Source: Streptomyces sp. YS415
GTDB taxonomy: Bacteria > Actinomycetota > Actinomycetes > Streptomycetales > Streptomycetaceae
Assembly (NCBI RefSeq): GCF_023544665.1
Contig: NZ_JAMJFL010000030.1
Location: 29,611 to 93,610 of the forward strand
DNA length: 64,000 nucleotides
Reading direction: 5' to 3'
Of this stretch, positions 24,586 through 33,196 are shown one piece after another. The first letter of the stretch is position 1; each line of letters begins with the position of its first letter. A program made the position numbers and the translations under genes. The notes beneath the pieces were generated by a model that was given only the letters and a program-made list of their open reading frames with translations, did not search any database and was not told the origin of the DNA.

Positions 24586-25818
24586 ATGGCCGAAAACCCC
24601 GCCTACCCCGTAGGCCTCCGCCTCACCGGCCGCCGGGTCGTCGTCCTCGGCGGTGGCCAGGTCGCCCAGCGCCGCCTCCCGGCACTGATCGCGGCGGGCG
24701 CGGACGTCCACCTCGTGTCCCCGGAGGTGACCCCCTCCGTCGAGGCCATGGCGGAGGCGGGCGAGCTCACCTGGCACCAGCGGCCCTACGCGGACGGCGA
24801 CCTCGCGGACGCCTGGTACGCCCTCATCGCCACCAGCGACCCGGACGCCAACACCGCCGCCTCCGGCGAAGCCGAGCGGCACCGCGTCTGGTGCGTCCGC
24901 TCCGACGACGCCGACCGGGCCACGGCCTGGACCCCGGCCACGGGCACCAGCGAGGGCGTCACCGTCGCCGTCCTCACCACCGAGGCACGCGGCCGCGACC
25001 CCCGCCACACCGCCGCCATCCGGGACGCGGTCGTGGAGGGCCTGCGCGACGGCACCCTCGTCGCCCCCCACCACCGCACCCGCACCCCGGGCGTCGCCCT
25101 GGTCGGCGGCGGCCCCGGCGACCCCGACCTGATCACCGTCCGCGGCCGCCGGCTGCTCGCCGAGGCCGACGTGGTCATCACCGACCACCTGGGCCCGCGC
25201 GACCTCCTCGCGGAACTGCCGTCCAGCGTCGAGGTCATCGACGCCGCGAAGCTGCCGTACGGCCGGTTCATGGCCCAGGAGGCCATCAACAACGCCCTGA
25301 TCGAGCACGCCAAGCAGGGCAAGTCGGTGGTCCGCCTCAAGGGCGGCGACCCCTACGTCTACGGCCGCGGCATGGAGGAGCTCCAGGCGCTGGCCGAGGC
25401 CGGCATCCCGTGCACGGTCGTGCCCGGCATCTCCAGCTCGATCTCGGTCCCGGGCGCCGCGGGCATCCCGGTCACCCACCGGGGCGTGGCGCACGAGTTC
25501 ACGGTGGTCAGCGGCCACATCGCCCCCGACGACGAGCGCTCCCTGGTCGACTGGCCGTCCCTCGCCAAGCTGACCGGCACCCTGGTGATCCTGATGGGCG
25601 TCGGCACCATCGGGAAGGTCGCCGAGACGCTCATCGCGCACGGCAAGTCCCCGGACACGCCCGTCGCCCTGATCCAGGAGGGCACCACGGCCGCCCAGCG
25701 CCGCGTCGACGCGACCCTCGCGACGGCCGCCGAAGCGGTCGTCGCCCAGGAGGTCAGGCCGCCGGCCGTCATCGTCATCGGCGAGGTCGTGAAGGTCGGC
25801 CCCGCGACCTTGCCGTAA
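24586..25818 (+). CDS. cobA: Siroheme synthase-type protein: precorrin-2 dehydrogenase plus uroporphyrinogen-III C-methyltransferase
   Basis: 410 aa. The N-terminal ~150 residues form the NAD-dependent dehydrogenase domain (VVVLGGGQVAQRRLPALIAAGADV). The C-terminal ~250 are the SAM-dependent uroporphyrinogen-III methyltransferase (LVGGGPGDPDLITVRGRRLL, VVRLKGGDPYVYGRGMEE, VPGISSSISVPGAAGIPVTHRG). It makes precorrin-2 and possibly sirohydrochlorin, the branch point to B12 and siroheme. It is about 50 aa shorter than E. coli CysG, and the CysG ferrochelatase dimerisation segment looks reduced. It follows cobT after a terminator, so has its own promoter. Confidence 0.9.
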   Translation: MAENPAYPVGLRLTGRRVVVLGGGQVAQRRLPALIAAGADVHLVSPEVTPSVEAMAEAGELTWHQRPYADGDLADAWYALIATSDPDANTAASGEAERHRVWCVRSDDADRATAWTPATGTSEGVTVAVLTTEARGRDPRHTAAIRDAVVEGLRDGTLVAPHHRTRTPGVALVGGGPGDPDLITVRGRRLLAEADVVITDHLGPRDLLAELPSSVEVIDAAKLPYGRFMAQEAINNALIEHAKQGKSVVRLKGGDPYVYGRGMEELQALAEAGIPCTVVPGISSSISVPGAAGIPVTHRGVAHEFTVVSGHIAPDDERSLVDWPSLAKLTGTLVILMGVGTIGKVAETLIAHGKSPDTPVALIQEGTTAAQRRVDATLATAAEAVVAQEVRPPAVIVIGEVVKVGPATLP

Positions 25819-25881
25819 CCCGAGGTAACTCACCGACTCCGAGCCGTTGGCACCGCACGCACGACAAGGCAGTATCACCCT

Positions 25882-26700
25882 GTGGCCGATCTCATCACCG
25901 TCGAGGACCCCGCCGACCCGCGCCTGCGCGACTACACGGGCCTGACCGACGTGGAACTGCGCCGCAAGCGCGAGCCCGCCGAGGGCCTGTTCATCGCCGA
26001 GGGCGAGAAGGTCATCAGACGGGCCAAGGACGCCGGCTACGAGATGCGCTCGATGCTGCTGTCCGCGAAGTGGGTCGACGTCATGCGGGACGTGATCGAC
26101 GAACTCCCGGCCCCCGTCTACGCGGTCAGCCCCGAGCTCGCCGAACAGGTCACCGGCTACCACGTGCACCGCGGCGCGCTCGCCTCCATGCAGCGCAAGC
26201 CGCTCCCCACGGCGGCCGACCTCCTCCAGACCGCCCGCCGGGTGGTGATCATGGAGTCGGTCAACGACCACACCAACATCGGCGCGATCTTCCGCTCGGC
26301 GGCGGCCCTCGGCATGGACGCGGTCCTGCTCTCCCCGGACTGCGCGGACCCGCTGTACCGGCGCAGCGTGAAGGTGTCGATGGGCGCGGTCTTCTCGGTG
26401 CCGTACGCCCGTCTGGAGAGCTGGCCCAAGGGCCTGGACTCGGTCCGCGAGGCCGGGTTCACCCTGCTCGCCCTCACCCCGGACGAGAAGGCCAGGTCCC
26501 TCGACGAGGCCGCCCCGCACCGGATGGACCGGGTCGCCCTGATGCTCGGCGCCGAGGGCGACGGCCTGTCCCGGCAGGCCCTGGTCGCCGCGGACGAGTG
26601 GGTCCGCATCCCCATGGCCCACGGCGTCGACTCCCTCAACGTGGGCGCGGCCGCCGCGGTCGCCTTCTACGCGGTGGCGACCGGCCGCCCGGAGGCGTGA
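25882..26700 (+). CDS. TrmH/SpoU-family RNA 2'-O-methyltransferase
   Basis: 272 aa. Three SPOUT motifs are visible: VNDHTNIGAIFRSAAALGMDAVLL, VALMLGAEGDGLS, and IPMAHGVDSLNVGAAAAVAFY. They bind SAM in the knotted fold and methylate ribose 2'-OH of tRNA or rRNA. The N-terminal 110 residues form a substrate-binding domain as in 23S rRNA methyltransferases. Start is GTG 25882. It ends 4 nt from the convergent kinase gene. Confidence 0.9.
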   Translation: MADLITVEDPADPRLRDYTGLTDVELRRKREPAEGLFIAEGEKVIRRAKDAGYEMRSMLLSAKWVDVMRDVIDELPAPVYAVSPELAEQVTGYHVHRGALASMQRKPLPTAADLLQTARRVVIMESVNDHTNIGAIFRSAAALGMDAVLLSPDCADPLYRRSVKVSMGAVFSVPYARLESWPKGLDSVREAGFTLLALTPDEKARSLDEAAPHRMDRVALMLGAEGDGLSRQALVAADEWVRIPMAHGVDSLNVGAAAAVAFYAVATGRPEA

Positions 26701-26704
26701 GCGC

Positions 26705-28096
26705 CTACTCCGACGCCTCGAACGTCGACGCGTACTGCTGCGACATGAGCGGTCCGTCCGACGGCTCGTGACCCGGCGTGGGCGAGGCCGACCGCTCCTG
26801 CCGTACGACGTCCCGCCCGTCGCCGACCCCCTGGCTCGGGCCCTGGCAGCCCTGGGCGGCGGCGATGCCCAGCGCGACCAGCAAGGTCACCACGACGAAC
26901 ACGATCAGCCGCTGGCGCAGCAACTGAGGGTTGGCGGGCCGGCGGCCCGTGCCCGTGGTCCGCGGCCCCGGACGGCCGGTTCCGCTGCGCGGGCCGGGCC
27001 GCTTGCCGGGGCCCGTCCGCCCGGTGTTCCGCGACGCGGGCGTGGGCCGGGGCCCCGACCGGCCGGACGACGAGGGCGCCGGACCCCCACGTGCGGCGCC
27101 GCCCCGGGAAGGCGCGGCACCGCGGGAAGCGGGACCGGTGGCGCGCGGCGGGGGAGTCGTCCCCTGCGGGCGCCGCTGGGCACGGTCGGGGTAGCTCTCC
27201 GTGAGCCGCCCGCTCGGCCGGTCCCCGTCCGCGGAGCGGGGCGCGGGCGGACGCAGCTCGGCGACGCCCTGCGCCTCGCGGGCCGCGATCTCCTTCAGCC
27301 GCAGCGACAGCTGCAGCGTGGTCGGCCGCTCCTCGGGCGCCTTGGCGAGACAGGCCCGCACCAGCGGGGCCAGGGCGTCGGGCACACCGTGCAGCTGCGG
27401 CTCCTCGTGCACCACGCGGTACAGCATGACCTCGGAACTGCCGTGCCCGAAGGGCGAGTCGCCCATCGAGGCGTACGCCAGGGTCGCGCCGAGCGAGAAC
27501 ACGTCCGTGGCCGGGGTGACGGCGGCGCCGCGCACCTGTTCGGGCGCGAGGAAGCCGGGCGAGCCCACCGCCGTGCCGACGTGGGTCAGCGTCGAGGCCC
27601 CCGTCGCCCAGGCGATGCCGAAGTCGATGATCCGCGGCCCCTTGGGGGACAGCAGGATGTTGGACGGCTTGAGGTCCCGGTGGACGACACCGGCCTCGTG
27701 CACCGCCACCAGCCCCTCCGACAGGGCGGCCCCGATCGCGGCGACCTCGGCCGCGATCAGCGAACCCTCGTCGGCGACCTTGTCGTGCAGGGAGGGACCG
27801 GGCACGTACTGGGTGGCGAACCAGGGCCGGTCGGCGTCCAGATCGGCGGCGACGAGCCGCGCGGTGCAGCCGCCCCGGATCCGCCGGGCGGCGGACACCT
27901 CGCGCGCGAAGCGCGACCGGAACTCCTGGTCCTCGGCCAGATCGGGCCGGATGACCTTCAGGGCGACCCGCTGCCCCTTCTTGTCGGAGCCCAGGTAGAC
28001 CACGCCCATCCCACCCGCGCCGAGCCGCCTGTGAAGCCTGAACGAGCCGACGACGCGCGGGTCCTCGCGCCTCAGGCGCATCATCGCCATGTTCAT
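26705..28096 (-). CDS. Membrane-anchored Ser/Thr protein kinase (PknB type)
   Basis: 463 aa. Kinase domain about residues 16-280: Gly loop LGAGGMGVVYLG, catalytic Lys in VALKVIRP, HRDLKPSNILL, DFGIA and GSPGFLAPEQ. A long Arg/Pro/Gly/Ser-rich linker follows, then one membrane helix (RLIVFVVVTLLVALGIAAA) near residue 400 and a short outside tail without PASTA repeats. It likely relays an envelope or internal signal by phosphorylating cytosolic proteins. I start at ATG 28096 (MNMAMMRLRRED) just before the domain; upstream residues are atypical. Confidence 0.9.
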   Translation of the reverse strand: MNMAMMRLRREDPRVVGSFRLHRRLGAGGMGVVYLGSDKKGQRVALKVIRPDLAEDQEFRSRFAREVSAARRIRGGCTARLVAADLDADRPWFATQYVPGPSLHDKVADEGSLIAAEVAAIGAALSEGLVAVHEAGVVHRDLKPSNILLSPKGPRIIDFGIAWATGASTLTHVGTAVGSPGFLAPEQVRGAAVTPATDVFSLGATLAYASMGDSPFGHGSSEVMLYRVVHEEPQLHGVPDALAPLVRACLAKAPEERPTTLQLSLRLKEIAAREAQGVAELRPPAPRSADGDRPSGRLTESYPDRAQRRPQGTTPPPRATGPASRGAAPSRGGAARGGPAPSSSGRSGPRPTPASRNTGRTGPGKRPGPRSGTGRPGPRTTGTGRRPANPQLLRQRLIVFVVVTLLVALGIAAAQGCQGPSQGVGDGRDVVRQERSASPTPGHEPSDGPLMSQQYASTFEASE

Positions 28097-28290
28097 CCCC
28101 GCTGCCCGGTCCTGTGACGAGCCACAGCTTACGTTTACCCGGCCGCCCGCGCGCAGAGGCCGCGCCCTCTCGGCCCGACGGATTGTCAGTGCCGGGTGGG
28201 AGACTTGAGGGGTGGTCAGGGAGCTGGAGAACAGGCCGACTTCGAGTTGCCTGTGATCCCAACCACCCGTCACAGAAGGGGGATTCACCC

Positions 28291-28566
28291 GTGAAGGGCG
28301 ATCGCGTGGAGATAGTCGTGGATGCGGGGGACACGACCCGTACCTATGAGGTGGTGGCGAGCAGGGCGGGCCGCCGGGTGGAGACGGCGGTACGCCGGGG
28401 CGTGGTCGAAGTGAGCGAAGTCACCCGCAGCGGGACTGTCGTCCGTACGGCCCGGTTCATGGCGAACCGGGTGCTGGCACTGGTCGAACAGCCGGTGCCG
28501 CGCGAGCACGGCTCGGAGAAAGCGGGGCAGACCGGGCGACCCCTCGGGGAAGACCCCGAGACCTAG
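28291..28566 (+). CDS. Conserved small protein, function unknown
   Basis: 91 aa, mostly beta-strand pattern (DRVEIVVDAGDTTRTYEVVAS, VVEVSEVTRSGTVVRTARFM) ending in a charged tail. I do not recognise the family. AAGGGGG precedes the GTG at 28291 by about 9 nt. It is divergent from the kinase gene with 194 nt between. Confidence 0.75.
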   Translation: MKGDRVEIVVDAGDTTRTYEVVASRAGRRVETAVRRGVVEVSEVTRSGTVVRTARFMANRVLALVEQPVPREHGSEKAGQTGRPLGEDPET

Positions 28567-28761
28567 GACGCCGTCTCCACCCAGGGGAGTAGTCAGCAGG
28601 TCATGGCTCATCCTCCGGGAGGCCCGGCAATCGGTACGAGGGCATGACGTGCGGCAGGGGCCACGCCCGTAGATTTGAGGTCAAGCGGCGGGTGCAGCAC
28701 TCGTCCCCCGAGGTCAGACACCCGCCGCTGCCACGACAACCGAACGGTCAGGAGAGGGGCC

Positions 28762-28941
28762 ATGGCCTACACGGCACCGCGGACCCGCACGGCGCTCCGT
28801 TCCCACCGCGACGGCCGTCGCCACCCGCTGGTGGCGACGCTGATGGCCCTTCCTCTGGCGGCCCTGCTGCTCCTCGTCTTCGACGGCTGGGAGACAGTGG
28901 CCACACAAGCGTCGTCCGTGGGCGTGATGCTGGGGCGCTGA
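28762..28941 (+). CDS. Small single-pass membrane protein, function unknown
   Basis: 59 aa. A basic N-terminus (RTRTALRSHRDGRRH) is followed by one hydrophobic helix (PLVATLMALPLAALLLLVF) and a short outside tail. A strong RBS GGAGAGGGG lies just before the ATG. A perfect hairpin terminator follows 88 nt after the stop. Confidence 0.75.
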   Translation: MAYTAPRTRTALRSHRDGRRHPLVATLMALPLAALLLLVFDGWETVATQASSVGVMLGR

Positions 28942-29028
28942 GCGGCGACCCCAGGCCCGGAAGAGCGGTCCGGGCGGGGACATCCACCCATGAAACCCCG
29001 TGGGGACGGGGGTACGGCGGACGGCACA

Positions 29029-29062
29029 AATGCCGGCGCAGCTGGGGAGCTGCGCCGGCATT
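29029..29062 (+). terminator. Strong terminator after the 59-aa membrane protein gene
   Basis: Perfect 15-bp stem AATGCCGGCGCAGCT / AGCTGCGCCGGCATT with a GGGG loop, followed by actgttt. Confidence 0.85.
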
Positions 29063-29160
29063 ACTGTTTCCCACCGACCTGCACCCGAGCACCCAGCCCC
29101 CCACCCCGTCCCCATCCCTGCGTACCCTCACCCCCACACCCACCCCCCGCAGGGAGCCCC

Positions 29161-30111
29161 GTGACAGTCACCCCCCTCGTCCCGGATCTGGCCCGGGCCG
29201 CCACCGCCACCGCTCACGCGCGCCGTTCCGCCTGCCCCTGCGGGGTGACCGAAACGCTCGCCGATCGTCCCGACGCCACCGTCGTCCGGCACGTCGACAC
29301 CGTCGCCAAGGCCCACCCGCCGAACACCGTTCCCGCCGACCTCGCCCTGCGCCTCGCCACCGCCGCCGCCCTCCCCGGCACGCTCCTGCCCCCGCTCACC
29401 CCCTCCCCGGCGCCCCTCCGCGACCGCCTGGTGACCTGCTGGCCGTACGGCACCCCCGTGGATCCCGAGGACCCCGACACCGCCCCCTGGGAAGCCGCCG
29501 CCACCCTGCTCGCCCGGCTCCACCGGCACCCGCCCCTCCCGGGGACACCCCCCATGCGCGGCCCCGCCAAGGCCGCCCTGGCCGTCGAGCGACTCAGAGC
29601 CACCGCGCCCGAGGGCAGCGAAACCGCCGCCCTCGTCCTCCGCGCCTGGCACACCCTCCCCGGCTGGGCCCGAGCCGAGGCCCCGCTGCCCGCCGACACC
29701 CCCAGCACCCTCTGCCACGGCGACTTCCACCTCGGCCAGCTCGTCCGCCATCCCGCTGCTCACGGCCCCTGGCGGCTCATAGACGTCGACGACCTCGGCA
29801 CCGGAACCCCCGCCTGGGACCTCGCCCGCCCCGCCGCCTGGTACGCCTGCGGCCTCCTCGCCCCCGAGGAGTGGACCCGCTTCCTCACCGCCTACCGCGC
29901 CGCCGACGGCCCCGCGATCCCCCCGCACGGCGACCCCTGGCCCGCCCTCGACATCGCGGCCCGCGCCCTGACCGTGCAGACCGCCGCGACCACGACGGCA
30001 AAGGCGGCCCAGGCCGGCCGCCCCCTCGACGGCATCGAGCGGTCCTTGATCGACGCCTGCGGCCGAATCGCTTCCACCCCGCCCGAGTTGACGTACGAAT
30101 CAGCCAAGTAG
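29161..30111 (+). CDS. Aminoglycoside phosphotransferase-like kinase
   Basis: 316 aa. The Brenner motif CHGDFHLGQL and the Mg-binding LIDVDDLGTGTPAWDLAR are those of the APH/choline-kinase family, with ATP as donor. The N-terminal lobe is short and unusual, so substrate and even activity are uncertain; drug resistance should not be assumed. GTG start at 29161. The coding sequence is extremely rich in CCC and GCC codons. Confidence 0.8.
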   Translation: MTVTPLVPDLARAATATAHARRSACPCGVTETLADRPDATVVRHVDTVAKAHPPNTVPADLALRLATAAALPGTLLPPLTPSPAPLRDRLVTCWPYGTPVDPEDPDTAPWEAAATLLARLHRHPPLPGTPPMRGPAKAALAVERLRATAPEGSETAALVLRAWHTLPGWARAEAPLPADTPSTLCHGDFHLGQLVRHPAAHGPWRLIDVDDLGTGTPAWDLARPAAWYACGLLAPEEWTRFLTAYRAADGPAIPPHGDPWPALDIAARALTVQTAATTTAKAAQAGRPLDGIERSLIDACGRIASTPPELTYESAK

Positions 30112-30191
30112 GGTGCAACCGACCGCAGCCGGACAGTGTCTGTCCTGGCGATACGCGAAGCAGGACCGACCGGCGAGGAGTTGAGCCGACC

Positions 30192-30482
30192 ATGCAGTGT
30201 CCGAAGTGTCGTGCCCCGATGCACACCTACAACCGCAACGGCGTCCAGATCGAGCAGTGCAGCGGCTGCCGCGGGATCTTCCTCGACTACGGCGAGCTGG
30301 AGGCCCTGACCCGCCTGGAGTCCCAGTGGTCCCAGCCGGGCCCGCCCGCGCCCCCCGCCCCGCAGGCGTACCCGGCCGCCCCCGCCCCGCCGGCCCCCGC
30401 CTGGGGCGCCCCGCAGCACGGCGGCGGTCACTACGGCCACAAGCGCCAGAAGAGCTTCGGCCACATGCTCTTCTCCAGCTGA
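30192..30482 (+). CDS. Zinc-ribbon (TFIIB-type) protein
   Basis: 96 aa. Two CxxC pairs (CPKCRAP and CSGCRGIFLDYGELE) form a zf-TFIIB-like ribbon in residues 1-40. A Pro/Ala-rich stretch and a His/Lys-rich end (HYGHKRQKSFGHMLF) follow. Such small proteins are common but their role is unknown. The ATG at 30192 follows GAGGAG. Confidence 0.82.
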   Translation: MQCPKCRAPMHTYNRNGVQIEQCSGCRGIFLDYGELEALTRLESQWSQPGPPAPPAPQAYPAAPAPPAPAWGAPQHGGGHYGHKRQKSFGHMLFSS

Positions 30483-30512
30483 GCGACTGAGCAGCCCGGC
30501 AGCGCGCACGAA

Positions 30513-30542
30513 GAAGCCCCCGACCACAAGGCCGGGGGCTTC
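30513..30542. terminator. Bidirectional terminator between the zinc-ribbon gene and the tRNA cluster
   Basis: GAAGCCCCCG (30513-30522) pairs with CGGGGGCTTC (30533-30542). It lies 31 nt after the zinc-ribbon gene and 7 nt beyond the last reverse-strand tRNA, so it can serve both. Confidence 0.8.
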
Positions 30543-30548
30543 GGTGCG

Positions 30549-30620
30549 TGCGCGATACTGGGATTGAACCAGTGACCTCTTCCGTGTCAGGGAAGCGCTC
30601 TCCCGCTGAGCTAATCGCGC
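30549..30620 (-). tRNA. tRNA-Val (GAC), copy 1
   Basis: 72 nt. Acceptor GCGCGAT/ATCGCGC, anticodon stem CTTCC/GGAAG with loop CTGACAC (anticodon GAC), T-arm CTGG-TTCAATC-CCAG. CCA is not encoded. Confidence 0.97.
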
Positions 30621-30654
30621 GGGGAACCGTGACCCGAGGATCACGAGTGCTGCG

Positions 30655-30726
30655 TGCGCGATACTGGGATTGAACCAGTGACCTCTTCCGTGTCAGGGAA
30701 GCGCTCTCCCGCTGAGCTAATCGCGC
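30655..30726 (-). tRNA. tRNA-Val (GAC), copy 2
   Basis: 72 nt, same sequence as copy 1, 34 nt away. CCA is not encoded. Confidence 0.97.
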
Positions 30727-30752
30727 GGGTACAGATCTTCGAGAAGATCCAG

Positions 30753-30824
30753 TGGACGATACTGGGATTGAACCAGTGACCTCTTCCGTGTCAGGGAAGC
30801 GCTCTCCCGCTGAGCTAATCGTCC
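30753..30824 (-). tRNA. tRNA-Val (GAC), copy 3 with a different acceptor stem
   Basis: 72 nt. Same body as copies 1 and 2, but the acceptor stem is GGACGAT/ATCGTCC, with compensating changes on both strands. Confidence 0.97.
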
Positions 30825-30825
30825 T

Positions 30826-30899
30826 TGGAGGTGGAGACGGGATTTGAACCCGTGTAGACGGCTTTGCAGGCCGTTGCCTCGCCTCTCGGCCACTCCACC
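30826..30899 (-). tRNA. tRNA-Cys (GCA)
   Basis: Acceptor GGTGGAG/CTCCACC, anticodon stem ACGGC/GCCGT with loop CTGCAAA (anticodon GCA). CCA appears encoded (30826-30828), unlike the other tRNAs in the cluster. Confidence 0.97.
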
Positions 30900-30939
30900 A
30901 GGAGTGCGGGGGGTCGGGAAGATCCCCCTTGCTCTTTCG

Positions 30940-31012
30940 AGCGAACGACGAGGTTCGAACTCGCGACCTCAACCTTGGCAAGGTTGCGCTCTACCAACTG
31001 AGCTACGTTCGC
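30940..31012 (-). tRNA. tRNA-Gly (GCC)
   Basis: 73 nt. Acceptor GCGAACG/CGTTCGC, anticodon stem CAACC/GGTTG with loop TTGCCAA (anticodon GCC). First gene of the reverse-strand cluster. Confidence 0.97.
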
Positions 31013-31053
31013 CTGTCATTCCGTCCCGCTTGCGCGGCCCGGCGACGTGTTGA

Positions 31054-31081
31054 ACTCTAGCGGATTCCTGGGCCAGTACAA
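31054..31081 (-). promoter_or_regulatory. Promoter of the tRNA cluster
   Basis: On the reverse strand TTGTAC (31081-31076), 16-nt spacer, TAGAGT (31059-31054), about 40 nt before tRNA-Gly. Matches the major sigma consensus. Confidence 0.65.
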
Positions 31082-31164
31082 AAACGCGTTTGTGCAGCGT
31101 GCTGCGCCTCACCCCGGCCCGACCTGGTCCCGGACGTGGTCAGAGCCCCCGCGAGGACACGGCC

Positions 31165-31194
31165 GGGTCACCCCGCGGACACCCGCCATAGACT
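31165..31194 (+). promoter_or_regulatory. Promoter giving a leaderless pabB mRNA
   Basis: GGGTCA (31165-31170), 18-nt spacer, TAGACT (31189-31194). The GTG start at 31202 is 7 nt beyond the -10, so transcription should begin at or next to the start codon. No ribosome site is present. Confidence 0.55.
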
Positions 31195-31201
31195 CGACAG
31201 C

Positions 31202-32326
31202 GTGCTCGACCTCCCTCCCCTGGCCCGTTTCGGCGACCGTCTCGCCACCGGCCTCCTCGACGTCACCAGCGATCCCGCTGCCCTGGACTCCACCGGTTTC
31301 TGGGCCGTCGCCGCGGATTTCGAGGGCCGGCTGACCTGCGCCCGCTTCCGGGACGTACGGGAGTCGCCGGTGCCCGCACCGGTGCCGGGCGCCTGGCACG
31401 GTCCCGCGGCGGACGACTGGACCTCCTCCCTGGACCGCGCCGCGTACACCGCGGGCGTGCGCCGCATCCGGGAGCACATAGCGGCCGGCGAGGTCTACCA
31501 GGCCAACCTCTGCCGGGTGCTCTCCGCGCCGGTCGCCCCCGACGCCGACGTGGACGCCCTGACCGCCCTGCTCGCCCGCGGCAACCCGGCGCCGTACGCA
31601 GGAACGATCCGGCTGCCCGAGCACGGCGTGGAGATCGCCACCGCCTCCCCGGAGCTGTTCCTGCGCCGGGACGGCCGGACCGTGGAGTCCGGGCCGATCA
31701 AGGGCACCGGCCGCACCGAGGCTGACCTGCTGGAGAAGGACTACGCCGAGAACGTGATGATCGTGGACCTGGTCCGCAACGACATCGGCCGCGTCTGCGC
31801 CACCGGCACGGTCACCGTGCCCGACCTGTGCGCCGTGGAGAAGCACCCGGGCCTCGTGCACCTCGTATCCACCGTGCGCGGCGAGCTGCGCGCCGACGCC
31901 GGCTGGCCCGAGCTGCTCGCCGCCGCCTTCCCGCCCGGCTCGGTCACCGGCGCCCCCAAGTCCAGCGCGCTGCGGATCATCGACGCCCTGGAGACGGCAC
32001 CCCGGGGCCCGTACTGCGGGGGCATCGGCTGGGTCGACGCGGACCGGGGGACCGGCGAGCTCGCGGTCGGCATCCGCACGTTCTGGATCGACCGCGCGCA
32101 GGGCGCGCTGCGCTTCGGCACCGGCGCCGGCATCACCTGGGGCTCGGACCCGGAGGGGGAGTGGCGGGAGACCGAGCTGAAGGCGTCCCGGCTGCTCGCG
32201 GTAGCGTCGGGGGCGTACGAGATGCACGGCGAGGCACTCACGTACTGTGCTGACCCGGGGAGCGACCCCCGCACCCCCGGCCGGCCCGACGCGCCCGGCA
32301 CACTCACGCGAGGTACTGACCAGTGA
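31202..32326 (+). CDS. pabB: Aminodeoxychorismate synthase component I
   Basis: 374 aa chorismate-binding enzyme. Core motifs are ESGPIKGTGRTEADLLEKDYAENVMIVDLVRNDIG and GSVTGAPKSSALRIIDALE. The PIKGT Lys is typical of PabB rather than anthranilate synthase (PIAGT). With a glutaminase partner it makes 4-amino-4-deoxychorismate for folate. Here it lacks a fused PabA domain, and no glutaminase is adjacent. The GTG at 31202 is chosen for the leaderless promoter; its stop overlaps pabC (GTGA). Confidence 0.88.
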   Translation: MLDLPPLARFGDRLATGLLDVTSDPAALDSTGFWAVAADFEGRLTCARFRDVRESPVPAPVPGAWHGPAADDWTSSLDRAAYTAGVRRIREHIAAGEVYQANLCRVLSAPVAPDADVDALTALLARGNPAPYAGTIRLPEHGVEIATASPELFLRRDGRTVESGPIKGTGRTEADLLEKDYAENVMIVDLVRNDIGRVCATGTVTVPDLCAVEKHPGLVHLVSTVRGELRADAGWPELLAAAFPPGSVTGAPKSSALRIIDALETAPRGPYCGGIGWVDADRGTGELAVGIRTFWIDRAQGALRFGTGAGITWGSDPEGEWRETELKASRLLAVASGAYEMHGEALTYCADPGSDPRTPGRPDAPGTLTRGTDQ

Positions 32327-33144
32327 AGCTTTGGCTCGACGGCGGGCTCCAGGACACCGAGTCCGCCCGTGTCTCCGTCTTCGACCACGGGCTGACCGTG
32401 GGCGACGGAATCTTCGAGACGGTGAAGGCGACGGACGGCAGGACGTTCGCGCTCACCCGGCATCTGAACCGGCTGACCCGCTCCGCGCGCGGCCTCGGCC
32501 TGCCGGACCCCGACCACGACGAGATCCGCCGCGCCTGTACGGCCGTCCTCGAGGCGAATCCGATGTCGCTCGGCCGGCTGCGCATCACGTACACCGGCGG
32601 TCACGGCCCGCTCGGCTCCGACCGCGGCGAGCACGGCCCGACCCTGGTCGTCGCCGTCGGCGAGACCACCCGCCGCCCCGACTCCACCTCCGTGATCACG
32701 GTCCCCTGGACCCGCAACGAACGCGGCGCGCTCACCGGCCTGAAGACCACCTCGTACGCCGAGAACGTCGTCGCCCTCGCCCGCGCCCACCAACACGGCG
32801 GCAGCGAGGCGCTGTTCGCCAACACGGTCGGCCGGCTCTGCGAGGGCACCGGGTCCAACGTCTTCGTCGTGCTGGACGGCGAGATCCACACCCCGCCGGT
32901 CGCCTCCGGCTGTCTGGCGGGCATCACCCGTGAGCTGGTCGTCCAGTGGACGGGCGCCAAGGAGACGGATCTGCCGCTGGACGTCCTGGAGCGGGCCGAC
33001 GAGATCTTCCTGACGTCGACGCTGCGCGACGTGCAGGCCGTGCACCGCGTCGACGCGCGCGAACTGCCCGGCGCCCCGGGGCCGGTGACCGCCAAGGCCA
33101 TGCGGATCTTCGACGAGCGGTCCGGCCAGGACCAAGATCCGTGA
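32323..33144 (+). CDS. pabC: Aminodeoxychorismate lyase (class IV PLP enzyme)
   Basis: 273 aa. It shows the fold-type IV pattern: SVFDHGLTVGDGIFETVK near the N-terminus, PLP Lys in LTGLKTTSYAENV, and EGTGSNVFVVLDGEI followed by SGCLAGITRE. It releases pyruvate from aminodeoxychorismate to give p-aminobenzoate. Coupling to pabB by a 4-nt overlap supports this over a branched-chain or D-amino-acid aminotransferase, which share the fold. Confidence 0.88.
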   Translation: MKLWLDGGLQDTESARVSVFDHGLTVGDGIFETVKATDGRTFALTRHLNRLTRSARGLGLPDPDHDEIRRACTAVLEANPMSLGRLRITYTGGHGPLGSDRGEHGPTLVVAVGETTRRPDSTSVITVPWTRNERGALTGLKTTSYAENVVALARAHQHGGSEALFANTVGRLCEGTGSNVFVVLDGEIHTPPVASGCLAGITRELVVQWTGAKETDLPLDVLERADEIFLTSTLRDVQAVHRVDARELPGAPGPVTAKAMRIFDERSGQDQDP

Positions 33145-33160
33145 ACCCGGCGAAAAGAAG

Positions 33161-33189
33161 CTGACGTGGGCCTCCATCGCGGGTAGAAC
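33161..33189 (+). promoter_or_regulatory. Promoter giving a leaderless GNAT mRNA
   Basis: CTGACG (33161-33166), 17-nt spacer, TAGAAC (33184-33189). The ATG at 33197 is 7 nt beyond the -10 and has no ribosome site. Confidence 0.65.
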
Positions 33190-33196
33190 ACCCGTG

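Noticed and set aside
30549..30824. CRISPR-like repeat array
   Set aside because: The three similar units are complete Val tRNA genes, not repeats with spacers.
30549..31012. Integrated element at the tRNA cluster
   Set aside because: No integrase, no att-like duplicate of a tRNA 3' end, and no change in base composition nearby.
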